Assembly: GCA_902805475.1 (NCBI GenBank) | Contig: CADCSX010000005.1 | Coordinates: forward strand, 1,809,501 to 1,873,500 | DNA length: 64,000 nucleotides | Direction of reading: 5' to 3' | Origin: Entonaema liquescens | Lineage: Eukaryota; Ascomycota; Sordariomycetes; Xylariales; Xylariaceae | Part shown: in pieces, positions 25,817-37,399 of the stretch | Numbering within the stretch: position 1 is the first letter of the stretch | How the letters are laid out: each line of letters starts with the position of its first letter | Program-made: the position numbers and the translations under genes | Notes under the pieces: model-generated | Seen by the model: only the letters and a program-made list of their open reading frames with translations | Databases searched by the model: none | Told to the model about the DNA's origin: nothing

Positions 25817-26671
25817 ATGGCTAGATACGCTGAAGGGTTAGAAATCCCTTATCACGAAGCTCCGGAGGTGGTCGGAGAAGAGCAGTTCCATAAAATACCG
25901 GTATACTCGCAGTTATATACGCCCGAAACACCGAGGACAAACGATGCCGAGACGCCGCCTCCTGCGGTTGGATCGGGCTCCGGCAGGAAACGGATACTTG
26001 GTCTTCGTCCTGGCCATTTTTGGATTGTTCTATCCATTATACTGTTAACTATAGTTATTGCCGCGGTGGGAGGTGGTGTTGGAGGAGCTCTGGCTAATAA
26101 GAATTCTCAGAGTGATTTGTAAGTAAACGAATGTGAAATATAGGAAGTGGTCACTAATAAAATATTGTTATAATATAGAAGCTCATCCACTTCGGCGTCT
26201 GAGGCTCAAGGCCCAGCTAAATCTTCAGCATCGGCCTCCGCCAGTACAACATCCTCGTCACTAACCAGCACCACAGTGTCGACGTCAACTTCAACTTCAG
26301 CTACATCTTCACCAACCTCCTTTCCCACTTCCGGTACTCTAGCACTTAACTGTCCCGCCATAGACCGGACAAATACTATTGTCATGTCTCCTGGAAAAAC
26401 ACGGACGTTCCAGTACCATTGCGGAAGTGATTTTGGCGGGGGCGAGGATATCGAGTCACTAAGGGCGCTCAGCGTAGACGATTGTATTGATCAATGCGCA
26501 CAGAACGACGCAACGAACGGGGGTTGTATTGGCGTCGTATGGAATGGGAACGTTACTAGTTCTCGTGACCAGGGAGGGAATTGCTTCTTGAAGGCAGAAG
26601 GAGGAAGTTTGTCGCATTGTGGGGAGAATTGTCCCCTTGCGGTGGTGGCCTTACTTTTAAGCTCGGTGTAG
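25817..26671 (+). CDS. Single-pass membrane protein with Ser/Thr stalk and PAN/apple-like C-terminal domain, 264 aa
   Basis: Exons are 25817-26118 and 26179-26671, joined by an intron with a GTAAGT donor and TATAG acceptor. The N-terminal 66 residues are probably cytoplasmic, with a basic stop (GRKRILGLRPG) before one membrane segment (about residues 67-91, HFWIVLSIILLTIVIAAVGG). A Ser/Thr/Ala-rich stalk of some 50 residues follows, probably O-glycosylated. The last 100 residues resemble fungal PAN/apple-like domains: LNCPAIDRTN, a CGSDFGGGEDI stretch, SVDDCIDQCAQND, CIGVVWN and GGNCFLK. This is a common fungal architecture of unknown function, probably at the cell surface. The end (CPLAVVALLLSSV) is unusual for the family; a missed last intron is possible. 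Confidence 0.72.
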
Positions 26672-27525
26672 TAATATCTACCTACCTTACCTAAGGCAGC
26701 TAATAAATGGAGGTTTGGGTTTATTCGATTTGGAGGCGCCTATACTGTTAGGTGCCAATGTGTTATTGTGATGGGACGACCGCGTGGACCCTTCCGGTAG
26801 GGTCACTATTGTGTATATAAGTGTAGGTAGATAGATGAGGGACTTTGGACTTCTTTCCTTTTCCCTTTTTATGCATCAACAATAATATCAACCGTGCGCT
26901 GGCAGCTATATTATGTGCTGCACTTAATTATGATATTACCATATATATTACTACCTATGGTATATTGGCTGTCCAAGGTGACAACCTCTCATCTAATATA
27001 ATAACATATCAGTTGTATATTTGGGTAGCTTTCAGCACCTTACCATGGTCACTTAGATCTACGGCATCAGAGCATGGGAGATAGTACCTCCCAGTACATA
27101 ATACGTTCACCTTGGTAGCAAATCATGGTTATAATGTACCGAGTTGGAGAGTCAAAACATGCAAATTACACACCAAGGTATAAACCTCTTATGTATTCAT
27201 AATAGACAGGTACCTAACTATTCGGTTATGTCCTTACATATTAGACACCTTTTCAAATCCGTATTTCCGAAGGTTAGTAAAACAAGATCATGAAATATGA
27301 AACCGTGATCCTCGTACATGTTTTCATACATATCGTGACAATACAATTGAGAAGTAGCGTTTCATCATGACGAAAACCTAATGGATTCTCGCCTAGGTAA
27401 ACATAATGAAATCAAAGAGAAACATAGTCTCATTATCGTTACATGGATTTGAAAATTCGTTATTTCATCTCGTGGTTTTCAATCTCACCAGCTTTACTCT
27501 TAGGATTCTTGTCATAGTCTTTTAC
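26672..27525. other. Intergenic, convergent 3' ends
   Basis: 854 bp between the 3' ends of the membrane-protein gene and the giant gene. AT-rich, with short frames lacking coding character; no feature identified. Confidence 0.5.
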
Positions 27526-30500
27526 CTAAGAAAAGAGTTTCTTGAAGGCGGCGCGGATGCCTCCGGACTTTTTCTTAGCCTCGGCGGCTTCGGCAGCCTC
27601 TCGAGCTTTCTGCCGCTCCTTTTGCCTCGACTGTCTATGTTCGTCCTTTGTTGGCGAAGGAGGGGCAGCCCTCGAACTGGTAGACTCAACTGAGCCGCTA
27701 ACTTTTGCTTCTGATCTTCGCCTTTTAGGGGAGTCGTCATAAACATGCTCATGCTCATGAGACCTATGGCTCCTGGGCCGGTGAATTTCACCAGACTCAT
27801 GGTGAGACTTGCTCGACTTGCCGGTGTTGGAGCGTTTGAGGAGCCCTGATTTTAATGGCTCGTTAAGCACTGGAGGAGGGACGTTGGTGCTGTTACTTCT
27901 GGAACGAGGAACATAGGTTGATGCCAAATTGCTTTCGCCGTGTCTCATGTCGAAGAACTTTTTATTTGAAGAAGAAGCACTGTCCTTCGCCGGATATCTT
28001 TCGGAGTGAGATCGTTCGGAATACCTTTCGGATTGGGGCCTTTCAGAATATCTTTCCGAGAAAGATCTTTCAGAGTATTTTTCAGGCTGAGACCTTTCGG
28101 AGCGTCTTTCAATCTGTGACCTTTCTGAGTGAGATAGACTGTGTCGCCTTGAACTACGGTGGGAAGAGTGCCGATCGCTCGGCGGTACCTCCGAGTCCTT
28201 GCTTCTACCTTCTTGTGCCCTTTCGTAGGCCTCACGAGCAGCGCGTCGCTCTTCCTTACGCCTATCATGAGCAGCTTGTTCTTCAGGGGTACGGTGCTTG
28301 CGGCTTGAGGAACCATTGGTACGAGAACTTTCAACGGAGAAGCCGCTATCTCTCTTAGGTGTTTGTGGGATCGAGCGGTCGGAAGAAGACTTCATTGAGT
28401 GGTTGCTTTCAAGCCGAGTATTACGAGGCTGAAGATGCTCACCGCTACTCTTGGTATCCCTTGGCCGAGAGGAATGGTGATGATGATGATGATGGTGGTG
28501 GCGCCGGTGCCTGTGATGTCGCTCATCTGCGGATTTCTTTTCTTCGTCATCTGTAGACAGGTCAGCAACGGGCAATGAATAATCATTTTGGCCAACGCTC
28601 TGAATCCCTGCCACAATTGGCGAAGAAACATCATCCACTTCCTGAACATCTTTCTGAGTCGGTTCTAGCGTTTCATTGCTCTCGACTTGGGCACTACCCA
28701 TTAGGGAACTGGATGAAGGGCTAAGCTCCTGAGCTGCAGCATATAGTATAACAGCAGTTGCCACCGCCTCCTCCGCCTTTCTAAGAGTCTGCCTGCGCTG
28801 CTTCCTGACGCTCTTTGCACGGCCTAGGGCTCTTGCTTTGGAGTCCTTGAGATCTGGAAGAATGATCCCTGGGGTTCTTGAGCGAGGTTCCAGGTCAGCG
28901 ATGTTGACAAAACTCCAACTTGGTTGAGAGCCAAAGTCAAAGTCATCTTCAGTCTGAGTGCCCGAATGCACAAGAGGTGGCCTCGGTGTTCGCTTGCTGC
29001 TCTTTTGTGGAATCGGTTCCTTTTCCACTACAGTGAATGATTCAGACAGAGGTATGGTCGGGGATATTATCTCCGGCGACTCAGGCGTGGGGACACGATC
29101 TGATTCTGGAGACTCCTGGTAGGGGTCATTACGAGCATCTTCGATTTCACGATCTGTATCATCCTTAGTAGATATGGACATATCTACAGGCTCGACTGGC
29201 TTGGACGGTCTTTGGGACCAACTGAGCTTCTCACTACTCTCATCTGGTAGAGAGATAACAGATTCCTCTAACCGGCTGAGTTCGGGAGATGTGTCTACTA
29301 CTTTAGGTTCTGCTGGATTCTCCACAAGGACTTCTGCCGGGTTGAGTGGCTGACTAGATGCTGCTTGCTCCTTGGTATTCTTTAGGAGATGTCTTCGAGA
29401 AAGCTCACCGCCGGCAAACGTGAATGCAGTAGGTCTAAAGATTCCTGCTTTGACCATGCCTGAGTAATCCCTTCCACTTCCTATGCTATCTGCTGGTTGC
29501 TTCATTTCCGGTGTATCAGATGGAATAAATTGTGATTTTTGCTGGGGTAGTAGCTCTTTATTCCTCATATCTTGGGCTGCTTCCAATGGCTCAGAGGTGA
29601 TTACTTCCCTAGCCCCGGGTTGCAATTCTTGTGATAGGGGTAGGGTATCGTAATCTAGGTTTTTATCTGGTTCTCGGGATGGGAGCTCTGAGCTGCGTTT
29701 AAGGTCCACGCTGGATATATCAACGAAGCTTGAATCATGAAATTCCCCAATTGGCCCATCATGAACTGAGGGTTTAGGGATTGTTATAGGCTGACTTGAC
29801 GGAATTGTTTCTTGCCGTTCTTCGCTAATCCGCTCATTAATGTTGCTGGGTAGAGATTCATCTCCATCCGAAATATCTGTAGTGATTTCGGTAAGGTATT
29901 TCGAGTCGCTCCTATCAATCGGTTGGGGTTCTTCCAATACTTCTGAACCACTAGCTTCATTTTCTTGTGCTTGCGGAGAAACTGTGTCATCCACTGAAGA
30001 AGGAATACTTGCGCCTCCTACGGGTTGTGCCTTTAGGGGCGCTTCATTGTCCTCATTCGACTTGTCTTGAGGCGTCGGTGATCGGTTCTGTGTCTCGGTT
30101 GTCTCGTAGTCTTTGGAAGAAACCAGAGTGGGATCGACATGTTGGCTTTGCTCATTTGGCAAATTCAGGTAATTCTGGCTCAACAATTCATTGGGGGTTC
30201 TGATATCCTCCCGAGGCCCTGGAGGTAGCCCGCTGGTATCCAAGCTTCTCTCAAGCTGGGTTTGTATAGGCCCATCTGCAGTATCCTGATCGTGCTCTCT
30301 TGAATTCTTCACTTCCTCAACCGAAAACAAACGCTCTGGAACTGAATCAAGGGTATCATCAAAATCATTCGCTCCAAAAACAGGGGTATCTCCTACTAAA
30401 CTTGAAAACAATTGATTCTCACCTTTCGAGGCCTTCCGGACTGGCACACCTTCAGTCGGGATGGGTCCAACCGTATCTTTGCTTTCATCATCAATCTGTA

Positions 30501-33500
30501 TTTTCCCGGCTTTGACCTTCTCGATTGCTCTAGCCTTTTCTTTGGGCGCTTTTACAGGTCCGGGCTGGTTGTTAATGACCGGCTTCGCCAGAACAGCTTC
30601 GTTACCAACGTCTCGAGCCGTTACTTCATTATCCTGAATCTGACCCCGTACAGTAGTTCCACTCGGCGACTCTTCTGGAATGGCCTTTTCGCCGGGACCT
30701 GCGGCGTCCTCCTGATTTCCTTGGGCATGATGCGGCACAGCGATTTCACTATGCAGCTGCTTTACGGGATCTTCGGTTTCACCAGGTTTAGCTACGGGCA
30801 GGCTATTGGCTTCCTGTTGAGGTGTTTCGACACGCTCATCTGCCTTTTCATCCGATGGAGGTGTCAACTCTTTGGTTACAGCAAGTAAGTTGCCTCCCTC
30901 TGTTTCGGGGGGTGGTGCATCCTCAAGGTTAATCGTTTCGTCCGTGATGGGAACGGAATTCTCGTCTGTAGAGGCCGCCTCAACACTTACAATCGCTTCC
31001 GCCTTAGTCTGACCACTGCTTTTCGTAGGCTGGACCTGCTCCGGCTCTGCTTGGGCTTCGCCGATGCTTTTATCACTGTCATCCTTTGGAACCTCCTGAA
31101 GGTCGGCGGGCACCAGTATCTCATTAAATGAAGTTTCTTGCTGTTCTAGACTGTCAACAGCTTTATCTGTTGCATGAACCTCGGATTCCTGAGCAGGGCC
31201 TTGCTTGCTACTGTCATCAACGGGTGGTTCTGAGTCCGTAGTAATAGATTGCGCGGTGTCACCAGAAGATGCGTTGGGCGGGCTTTCTGGCACATCAATC
31301 AATTCTACAGAAACTCGATCTGTAGAATCAGGTTCTTGTGAAGGAGTTGGATTCTGGGCAGACGAATCCAATGGAATAGCATTGGATTCTCTACTCTCGC
31401 TGCTTTGTGCATGGTCTATTTCTGGCTCATCTGAAACGGCCTTTTCGTTGGCACCAGTAACCTCTGTTTCTTCATTCTCTTGTGGCTGACTATGAGTAAT
31501 GGCTTCACTCGATATCTCGGGCTTTTCGTTCTGGCTGCTTTGCATGTGGACCGCCTCTGGATTTTCTGGAACAATTTTGTCTTTAGGATCCGCAAGCTCA
31601 TTCGCCTCGTCCACCGAGGACCCGTCTGGTACAGTAGCGCTGCTCAACAACTCTTGCTTTAGTTCTTTGTCTACGAGCTGTTCAGTATCAGCTGCCGGAG
31701 TAGACTCAGGGGCTGAATTGTCGGCTTTGATGGGCTCGGAAGCCGCGGGGTCCTTATCCAACTTAACTGCTGTATCAATGGAGGGCTCTGTCAATATATC
31801 TTTGCCACCGGAATTTTCTGCCTCTGCTTCTTCCCCTCGAGATCGTAGTAGCTCTGGCTCAGGCGGCTGATCAGGTAGTTGGTCTGCTGGCAAGCCAACT
31901 GTTACCGGAACGATATCATCTGCATGATCTGCAGTACTAGGAGCAATGGGTGTATCGTTGTCTGTAGCGGCATTTTCCTCGGTAGGGGCTTGGCTTCCAG
32001 CAGCAAGTTGGTCCTCTGTAGTTTTGTCTTCTATAGGTGTATTTTCCATGGACTGGTCTTCGGCAGGGGTTTGATCTGCAGAGATCTGGCTCTCGGTAGG
32101 AACCTGCTCCTGAATGGATTCGGGAGCCTCAGCATCCTCATTAACCTTACTTGCTATCTCAACAACAGGCTCTCCCAGAACGGCTTGATCCTCGTGATCC
32201 GCTGTCTCTTTCACCTCATTTTCTTGGGGTGTATCTGGTACGGGAATCTCGCTTGGCGAATTCTCCTTTGCCTGGTCTTCCGTAGAAGCTTGTTCCTCGG
32301 TAGATATTGAGCCAATTGAGGCATTGTCTTGGGGATTTTGGGCTTTGGCGGAAACCTGGTTGTCAATTGCGGTAGTAGGAGTTTGTTCAAGAACGGTTTC
32401 TTCGTTGGAAACCGTCTGATCCTCTGGACTTCCATTCTCGGAGATAGCCGATTTTTCGTGAATAACATCATCTAGCGTATGCACCGTTTCTGGCTCTTTG
32501 ATGGCAACTGGCTCATGTTCGGAGCCGCTCTGTGACGACCCAGAATCCGGATTATCATGGCTAATCGATTCTTGTTCAGCCAGTTGCGGCTCATTTTCAG
32601 TTTCTTCAGCTGAGGGTAACACTGGAGGAACTATATCCTGCGATTCACCGCTTTCGTGAGGAGGGGATTGTGGGCGTTCGGTTAGATCCCTTGTTGATGA
32701 AGGTGAAGATGCGGGCGTTTGTTCCTCTGCTTGACCAATAGCCTCCCCTTCCTTATCTTCAGCCTCAGAATCCTGCGTGTTAGCGACCAGAGGCTGAGAT
32801 ATTACTTCCTTGGATTTAACTGATACCGGAGAATCTGACTCGGCCTGGTCTGAGTTATTTTGATCCTGTGGAATGGTTAATGGTACATCGATAGGCCCTG
32901 GGACTTCGTGAGAGCTTTCGTGAGACTTATCCTTCCCTGCAGTATTTTCCTCTGTCTCGGGCCTTTCGTTTTCGTTGAGCGGTTCAGCTTTTTCTGAGGC
33001 TGGACTTGGATTTGAGTCCAACTTTTCTTCTTGTCCGGGATCGGGAAGTGTCTTGGACAGCAGGTCGTCATGGTTGTCCGTTTCGGGATCCACAGATGCC
33101 TGCTCTGTCGGTTGGTTCAGGGACTTTATCTCAGGGGACATTGCCTCATCTCCACCGCTAGCCTCACTAGGCTCTGTGGAATCTTGGGGCATTTGTTCGT
33201 TGACTATTCCATGTCCAGACGGCGAGGTTGGATCTAGCTGCTCGTCGGCTTCTTTTGGACTGGCTGGTACTTCTACTGGGTCTTCCGGGGGGACCTGGGA
33301 TGTTGATTCTATTTCGAGACCTGGCTGACTATCGGGTGTCTCTTTACCATCCACCGGCTGGCACGACTCTGGCTCAGTTGAAGTGGCTGCGCTTGTCTCG
33401 GCTTCGATGACGAGAGCCGTTTCGTTAAGATCGGGCTCGGACTTGTCGAGAGGAGCATCATCCGAAGCTGGTACCTCGGATTTTGGGATTATCCCGTCTT

Positions 33501-36500
33501 TAAGAGTAGCCTCATCTACAGAGCCTGACCCAGTAACTTCAGTATCAGGCTCACGCTCGACTGATGATTCTCCTTCTCCGTCCTTCTCCCCGACGTCGGG
33601 GAGAGGCTCAGCTGAATCGCCACTCGGATCTGGCTCCTTAGGCTCAACGGGTACCTCCCCACCGGACGCGTCGGGGCTGAACACTTCCTTCTCTTTTGTG
33701 TCAGTGATAGGTGTTATATCGTTATTGACCTGTGGTTCTAATGATTCGGCATTGACATCCACTAAAGTAGGCTCTGAGGCCGGTTTCTCTTCTTCTTTGA
33801 GAGCTCCTACACCGTCTGATTCAACCTGCTGTTCGGTAGCAATGCTAGTGTTCTGGTCAAATTCTTGCTTCTCAGCCTCTTGCTGAGCATCCTCTACCTG
33901 AGACGGCGTAGGATCCTCTGGGAGAGAGTGTTCCTCAGATCTCACGATGTCATCTTCGACATTTAGACTATTGGGATCGTGAGACTGATCTTTATTGGAT
34001 GTATCGTCGGCTTTTTCTAGAAGCTCATTGGAATCGGCAGGCGTATGTGAAACCTCGCCCTCGCCTTGAGGTCCTCCCTCAGGGTCTAGTTGTGAGGACT
34101 CATTCGGCTCTTCAGCATTTAGTAGTTCCCCCTGCTCTAGGTCGTCTGTAGCGCCATCCACTTCGCCATCTGGTTTATCCACAATGACAAATTCACTCTC
34201 GGATGATGAGGAAGCAGTGCTGGCTATATTTTTGTCATCCGAATCTGCCACTTGCGGGGCTAGTGAAGTGTCCTCGTTTGCAACGCACGGCTCAGAAGCG
34301 GCCGTTTCCTGAGTAGGATCCTGGGCTGGCTCAACACTAGACCCTGGGATCAATTCAGGACTTGGCTGCTCATCGCTACCCTGGATGGACGAGCCCAGTT
34401 CTGGCGTAGTGCGTTGCTCAGCTTCCTCTGTGGACTCTTCAGGCAACGCTTCCGCTGGGCCCTGAGACGCTGTTGGGGCACCATCCTGGGAAACAGGCTC
34501 CTCTGAAAGGCTCTTGTCGTTGATGGCAGGGTCTTGGGGAGCGGGTTCTTGGGGTGCAATTTCTTCGGGTTTAGGATTTTCTGGGATTGAATCTTTTAGG
34601 CTGCCTTCTTGAGAAACATGCTTTTCGACAACGGGCTCTTTAGGGGGGGAGTCCTGAGAAGCAAGATCTTCAGAAGCAGGCTCTTGTGAGTCAATCTGTT
34701 CGGGGCTTGGATCTTGAGAGTCGGAGTTTTGAGGGGGCTTCTCAATAGCTGGTTCTCGAGATACTACCTCTGCAACGGTCTCTCCAGAGCCGACTTCTTG
34801 AGACGCCGAATTTTCCGAAATGGGTTCCTGGAGGGTAGGTTCTTTAGATACGGGCTCTTCGGAGTTATGATCCTGGGTTATTGGATCCTCGGAAGCTGGG
34901 TCTGGAGAAACATTTTCCTCGGGAGTGTCTTGGGAGATAATTTCTTTATCGTTAGCATTGGGAGGGACTGGAGTTTCGGGAATAGGGGTAGTGGACTCCT
35001 GGGAGGCCGAGTCTTCGGGAGTGGGCTCTTGGGTCCCGGATTCCTCACTACCAGACTCTTCCGCAGCAGTCCCCTGGGGGCTAGGGGCTTGAGAGGCTGG
35101 TTCCCCGGAAGCAGATGCCAGAGGAATTGGCTCCTTGGGAATGGATGCTTCGGGAGTGGAATCTTTAGAGGCAGATTGATCCTGTGTGGGGACTGCCTCA
35201 GGGGTGGGGATATCAGCAGGCGCTTCAGATACGGATCGGGATTCTGTGGCCATCTGCTCAGGAAGGGTGGGTTGCTCCTTAGCTTCAGGGCCCGGAGTTG
35301 CCTCAGGTTCTTGAGGGTCGTCTGGCTCTCTGGTAGTAGATTCGACAGTACTAACGTTGCCTGAGTCTCCTATCGGCTCTGATGTTGTCTTGTCGGGATC
35401 CGTTAAAGCCTCAGATTCTTCGGCGGACTCTTTATTCGGTTCAGGGAGCTTCTCCGCGTTGTCGTCTGAGGAAACCACCGGAGTATCTGAACCATCGGCA
35501 GTAGCTGAATCTGGGATATTTGAGGCTTGTTCGGACGTCTCCGCCTGCCCTTGGCTTTCTAGAACAGCGGGGTTGCTAGGATGTTCCTCTGATTGACCAA
35601 TACTTCCACTTTCTGTTGAGAATGTTGAAGGGTTACCCTTCGGATCTACGGTATTGTCGCTTTCCTTTGTGTTCTCAACGTTATCAGTATCGACGACGGG
35701 TTGGTTCTCATCTTTATGATCATCTGGTGATCCAGTCACTTCGTCATTCTTGGCCTCTTGTAACTCGCTTGCTGGCTCGTTAGTAGCTGGTACGATCTCA
35801 TTTGGGGATGCCTCTGGATTCTCTGGGACAACTTCGGACGGCTCTGGATTATTGGAAGCCTCTTTGGTAGTCTCGCCAGTTGTGGAATTCTCATCGTTTA
35901 GTTCTGTTTTAGGATCTTGAGGATCCTTAGACTTTTCAAGCTTTTCACTTGTGTTGTCGGCAGGGTTCTCATCGGCTAATGTCTCGCTTGTCTCTTCAAT
36001 TATTTCGGCTTTTGGTGTACCTGCGGGTTTCTCCACTTCTTCGCTTCCCTGAATTGCTTCCATATCGAGCTTTGTCGCATCTGAGGTCTCGTTGGTCTCA
36101 ACAGCAGCAGCCGAGTCTGGCTCACCATTGGATGCGCTTTCTGGAGTAGCATCTTGAACATCTTGAAGCTCAGTAATATCTTCTTTTGGATCGTCCTTGG
36201 GAAGATCTTCCGACTTCTCAAGCTCGACTGTTACCTCATCGGCAGCTTCCCCCGTTTGAGGCCCCGATATAGTTCCCGCCTCTGTGGTTGGTGGGCTCTC
36301 TTGGTCGTTGCTTTCGCCGGGAAGGTCCCTGTTAGTTTCACCGGCCCTAATCGCACCCTGCTCGTTTGTGTTCGGCTCCGGTTCCCCGATACTGGGAGTT
36401 GTTGCATCTGGTTCTTGGATGTCTGCGGACGCATCGTCTTTGGTGGTACCAGTCGGGTGCGCATCAGCAGCTACATCTGCCTTATCTAATTCAGGAGACT

Positions 36501-37399
36501 TGGAATCTTCGGTCTCAGTGACCTATGATATGTCAGTAACCCTTAATGACACTATCAATAATCTGGTCTTGTGCTGCCTAGGCCAGCGTTCACGCGTCGT
36601 GACTAAGAATTCCAGTATGTAGACTCACAGTATCTGAGGCTGGCTTCAATGCTTCTTGCTCATTAGGTTGTTCATCCGAAGGTGAGCTGTCTGGCTCAGT
36701 TGGCGGCGAGACTTCAGCCTCAATTCCCTGTTCACCCGCCGCTTCTGCCGATTCATGCCCATTGGATTCTCCGGGGGGCTCAGGAGGCTCAGAGGGTTCG
36801 GGAGGTTTTGATGAATCCAAGCTATGCGGGTTGAGTGGTGAAGAGGTCTCCTCTGGTTTGTCAACCTCATCCGGAGAAGTTTCGGCTGGGACAGCTTCCG
36901 GTGCTGGCGGAAGGGGTGGTTCTGACGACTCGGTGTTTGGTGTCATCTTTGCATGTTTCGCTGCCTTTTTAGCCTTATCCTTCTCCTTCTTTTTGGCCTT
37001 CTTCTTTTGACTTGGTGTAAGTAGAGAACTAGCTTGCTTCTTTGGAGCCGGTTCTTCTAGCGTAGGTGACTTAACCTTTTCTTTCTTCGTCTTATGTGAT
37101 GTTATGGCGGGTGAGGGTATCGTGGGAGGAGATCTGTGGGGTGCTGGAGGCTCAAACTGCTCTTCATTTACATCATATTCTGGCTCATACTCTGTGGAGC
37201 ATATTAGCGCAAACAATTCGATTGGGCCACTAACTTATATACCTTGGTCTACGGGTTCTTCTTCTGATTCTTGAGTATTAAGATACGCTATTTGCGAGTA
37301 GTCGGCTACTTGAACGTGCTCTGGGTAGCCAGCTACTTGAACATTTGCAAATGGATTGACCCGGGCAGGACTATACGAGATTCCTCCTTGATCCGACAT
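27526..37399 (-). CDS. Giant acidic repetitive protein, involucrin-repeat/leashin-like, about 3238 aa
   Basis: Exons are 37399-37243, 37191-36629 and 36522-27526; the last exon is nearly 9 kb without a stop. Both introns are standard (GTATAT...CACAG and GTGAGT...CATAG), and splicing joins PVDQ-E-YEPEYDV and ASDT-VTETEDS in frame. The start is the ATG at 37399. The protein opens with a conserved-looking segment (NPFANVQVAGYPEHVQVADYSQ), then a Lys-rich stretch (KKKAKKKEKDKAKKAAKHAK), then more than 2000 residues rich in Glu, Pro, Ser, Thr, Asp and Gln. The C-terminal 500 residues differ: basic, with a His9 run, Ser-Glu-Arg repeats, a helix (EEAVATAVILYAAAQEL), and the end GGIRAAFKKLFS. This layout resembles Aspergillus proteins annotated as involucrin repeat proteins and the Woronin-body tether leashin (LAH), which tethers Woronin bodies at septa. 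That identity is inference from composition and layout only. Confidence 0.75.
28000..28135 (-). repeat. Coding repeat of Ser-Glu-Arg units in the giant protein
   Basis: Tandem imperfect units of about 24 nt encode repeats such as SERSQPEKY, SERSFSERY, SERPQSERY and SERSHSERY near the C-terminus. The alternating Ser/Glu/Arg pattern suggests a phosphorylatable, charged linker. Confidence 0.75.
28474..28500 (-). repeat. Poly-histidine tract (nine His) in the giant protein
   Basis: Nine consecutive His codons, all CAT or CAC, follow a His/Arg-rich lead (RHHRHRR). Confidence 0.9.
34500..35180 (-). repeat. Degenerate 7-10 residue Glu/Pro/Ser/Gln repeats in the giant protein
   Basis: About 220 residues consist of loosely repeated units of the form S-Q-E-P-x-x-E or S-K-E-P-x-x-Q-E-P (for example SQEPASEDLASQDS, EEPVSKEPTLQEP). 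Copies have diverged but the spacing persists, so this is protein-level repetition and not a DNA microsatellite. Similar but looser units continue further along the protein (around QTPAEDQSMENTPIEDK). Confidence 0.65.

Noticed and set aside
30300..36489. Many open frames of 60-220 codons on the plus strand opposite the giant gene (for example 34714-35364)
   Set aside because: They are shadows of the repetitive codon usage on the minus strand; composition is Gly/Ser/Leu/Phe low complexity with no motifs.
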